DNA of 64,000 nucleotides, from assembly GCF_016598615.1 (NCBI RefSeq), contig NZ_CP066831.1:2852001-2916000 (forward strand), given 5' to 3'. Each line of letters opens with the position of its first letter. The stretch's first letter is position 1. Both the position numbers and the translations under genes were made by a program. The notes under the pieces are model-generated. The model was not told the origin of the DNA, searched no databases, and saw nothing but the letters and a program-made list of their open reading frames with translations. This DNA is from Streptomyces liliifuscus. Its GTDB lineage: Bacteria > Actinomycetota > Actinomycetes > Streptomycetales > Streptomycetaceae. This document shows positions 62,332-64,000 of this stretch, one piece after another.

Positions 62332-64000
62332 TCATCCCTGCCGCCCGCGGTGGGACGGCGGGTCGGGCACGTCCCCCGGCCGGAACACGGCGTCCATGGC
62401 CTCACCACGCGCGAAGCGGGCGGCCATGCTGCCCTCCATGAAGCCGAGCAGTTCACGCACCGTACGGGCGTTGCCGAAGGCTGCGGGTTCGGCAAGGCGA
62501 GTGCCGCGCAACCAGCGGGCGGCGCGCTCGGCGACGCCCTCGCCCAGGCTGTATCCCTCCGCGGCCGCCATCCGGCGGAGGATCTCCACCAGGTCGTCCA
62601 GGGAGTACTCGGAGAAGGGCACCCGGACGGTGAAGCGGGACGGCATGCCGGGGTTGAAGGCGAGCAGCTCCTCCATGTCCTCGGGGTAGCCGGCGGCGAT
62701 CACCACCAGGCGGCCCCTCCAGTGCTCCATCTCCCGGATCAGGGTGTCGATGGCCTCGGCTCCGAAGCCGCCACCGCCCCGGGTGTCCCGGACCAGGCTG
62801 TAGGCCTCGTCGATGAACAGCACCCCGTCCAGCGCGTCCTGCACGGCCTTGCGCACCATCGGCGCGGTCTGACCCACATAGCTCGCGACCAGATCGGTGC
62901 GGGTCACCTCGACGACATGGCCCTTGCGCAGCAGCCCGAGCTCGTGGAACAGCGTGCCGATCTTCCTGGCCACCGTGGTCTTGCCGGTCCCGGGCGGCCC
63001 GGTGAACACCATGTGGGGCGGGGCGAGTTGGCCCTTGTTCATCGCCTGGCGCATCCGCAGGCGGTTGGCCAGGTTCTCCAGGACCTCCCTGACCGGCCCG
63101 AGGCCGACGTAGTCGTCGAGTTCGGCGAGCAGGGCGGCCGGGTCGGGCGCCGGGCGCGGCAGGTAGCCGCGGTAGGTCTCGGGGATGTCGTCGGCGGTGA
63201 CGGGCTCCGTGACGTTGCGTCTGACCCGTCCCGCCCACCGCTTGGCGATGGCATCGCCGAGCGTGCGCATGTCCCGGGCGTTGCCGAAGTCCCCGTCGGC
63301 GGTCCGCCGCATCTCGGTGACGATCTGCCGCAACTGATCCGCCGTGCCTTCGTCGAGCCGCAGACCGCGCTCCTCGATGCGGCGCAGAAGGATCGCCGTC
63401 AGGGTGTCGAGCTCGAAGTCGGGGAAGTCGATGACGTTGTCCAGCGGAAACCGGCTCGCGAGCCCGGGGTTGGCCGCCAGGAACTCCTTCATCTTGTCCG
63501 GGTAGCCGGCGACGATCACCACCAGCCGGCCCCGGTCGTCCTCCATCCGCTTCAGCAGCGTCTGGATCGCCTCGTCGCCGAACCCCTCCCGCTGGTCGCT
63601 GAGTCCGTACGCCTCGTCGATGAACAGCACACCGTCCAGCGCCCGGTCGACCGTGCGGTTGGTCAACGGAGCGGTCTGGCCGATGTATCCGGCCACCAGG
63701 TCGCTCATCTGCGCCTCGACGCAGTGGCCACGGCTCAACAGGCCCAGATCCAGGTAGATCTCGGCGACGAGCCGCGCCACGGTGGTCTTTCCCGTGCCGG
63801 GGTTGCCGGTGAACACCAGGTGCAGGGCGGGTGGTTCGGCTCCGAGGCCCCGGCCCAGGGCACGCAGTTCCTCGGCCGCCTCGGCCTCGGCTCGCAGCCG
63901 CTCGAAGTACTCCTTGAGGGCGCCGAGTCCCTGCATCGCCTCCAGCCGCTCCCAGGCGGTGCGCCCGTCGGCGGACACCGAGCCGAGCCACTGCCTCACA
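62332..64000 (-). CDS. Tandem AAA+ ATPase, CbxX/CfxQ (EccA-like) family, 5' end at window edge
   Basis: At least 555 residues with two AAA+ modules. First: Walker A GNPGTGKTT (about 65-73), Walker B GVLFIDEAYGL. Second: Walker A GPPGTGKTT (about 345-353), Walker B GVLFIDEAYSL; pore-loop segments VAGYIGQTA and VASYVGQTA precede each Walker B. This is the CbbX/CfxQ/EccA type that remodels target proteins. The window ends within or just at the start (a GTG lies at 63999), so the N terminus may continue. Placed next to the coiled-coil, Trypco1 and protease genes, it probably provides the ATP-driven remodelling function of the locus. Confidence 0.9.
   Translation of the reverse strand, partial: VRQWLGSVSADGRTAWERLEAMQGLGALKEYFERLRAEAEAAEELRALGRGLGAEPPALHLVFTGNPGTGKTTVARLVAEIYLDLGLLSRGHCVEAQMSDLVAGYIGQTAPLTNRTVDRALDGVLFIDEAYGLSDQREGFGDEAIQTLLKRMEDDRGRLVVIVAGYPDKMKEFLAANPGLASRFPLDNVIDFPDFELDTLTAILLRRIEERGLRLDEGTADQLRQIVTEMRRTADGDFGNARDMRTLGDAIAKRWAGRVRRNVTEPVTADDIPETYRGYLPRPAPDPAALLAELDDYVGLGPVREVLENLANRLRMRQAMNKGQLAPPHMVFTGPPGTGKTTVARKIGTLFHELGLLRKGHVVEVTRTDLVASYVGQTAPMVRKAVQDALDGVLFIDEAYSLVRDTRGGGGFGAEAIDTLIREMEHWRGRLVVIAAGYPEDMEELLAFNPGMPSRFTVRVPFSEYSLDDLVEILRRMAAAEGYSLGEGVAERAARWLRGTRLAEPAAFGNARTVRELLGFMEGSMAARFARGEAMDAVFRPGDVPDPPSHRGRQG

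Overview
The window is high-GC actinobacterial chromosome, almost certainly Streptomyces. Codons end mostly in G or C, GTG and TTG starts are common, and typical Streptomyces genes are present: a geosmin synthase, a conservon (cvnABCD), a whiJ-like set (XRE/DUF5753, DUF397, spare ATPase), a DUF574 methyltransferase, an LAxTG sortase substrate and a secreted subtilisin. No rRNA, tRNA, CRISPR array, transposase or phage gene was seen. The gene content suits a chromosome arm or arm-proximal region rich in accessory metabolism.

Layout. 1-1476: 3'-truncated geosmin synthase (minus). 1786-3060: Tat-secreted endonuclease/exonuclease/phosphatase-family protein. 3258-8544 (minus): a NitT/TauT-type ABC importer (binding protein, two permeases, ATPase) that also contains a benzoylformate decarboxylase-type enzyme; its distal half lies between inverted copies of a palindromic repeat. 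8700-9995: P450. 10054-12166: an iron-box-controlled pair encoding a small secreted protein and an LAxTG-anchored propeller protein. 12283-15737: AIM24 protein, secreted subtilisin with P-domain, and a small unrecognised gene. 15829-18481: ABC exporter and divergent TetR regulator.

18570-25779 (minus) is a six-gene oxidative operon: P450, ferredoxin, ferredoxin reductase, short-chain dehydrogenase, Baeyer-Villiger monooxygenase, and an SMP-30-type double propeller. The order of activities fits hydroxylation, alcohol oxidation, oxygen insertion and ester or lactone opening. Upstream are an atypical response regulator, a MarR regulator with three operator copies, and the zinc alcohol dehydrogenase it probably controls. 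28877-33805: second MarR, MMPL exporter and a NarL-type two-component system. 33848-35298: YcnI-like copper protein and a His-rich membrane protein. 35436-38928: whiJ-like regulatory set. 39011-48861: ROK regulator and M81 peptidase divergent from an oligopeptide-type ABC importer ending in a ROK kinase. 49058-50080: solute-binding lipoprotein without transporter partners. 50382-54261: conservon cvnABCD. 54743-56357: UPF0104 membrane protein and RpiB-type isomerase, bordered by short tandem repeats.

56452-64000 is the most distinctive part. A 1471-residue protein joins a trypsin-like protease, a P-loop ATPase region and a long TPR array, and is coupled to a small protein that looks like a trypsin-co-occurring (Trypco1) domain. 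Next come a coiled-coil protein and a double AAA+ CbxX-type ATPase that runs off the window. This resembles the NTP-dependent conflict (immune-like) systems predicted in multicellular bacteria.

Several non-coding features are unusual: a 190-bp CTNGG pentamer field, an 8-bp tandem array between convergent genes, a 6+6 hexamer microsatellite inside a gene, and four dispersed copies of one palindromic intergenic element. All functional calls come from reading motifs in the sequence; no database search was possible.
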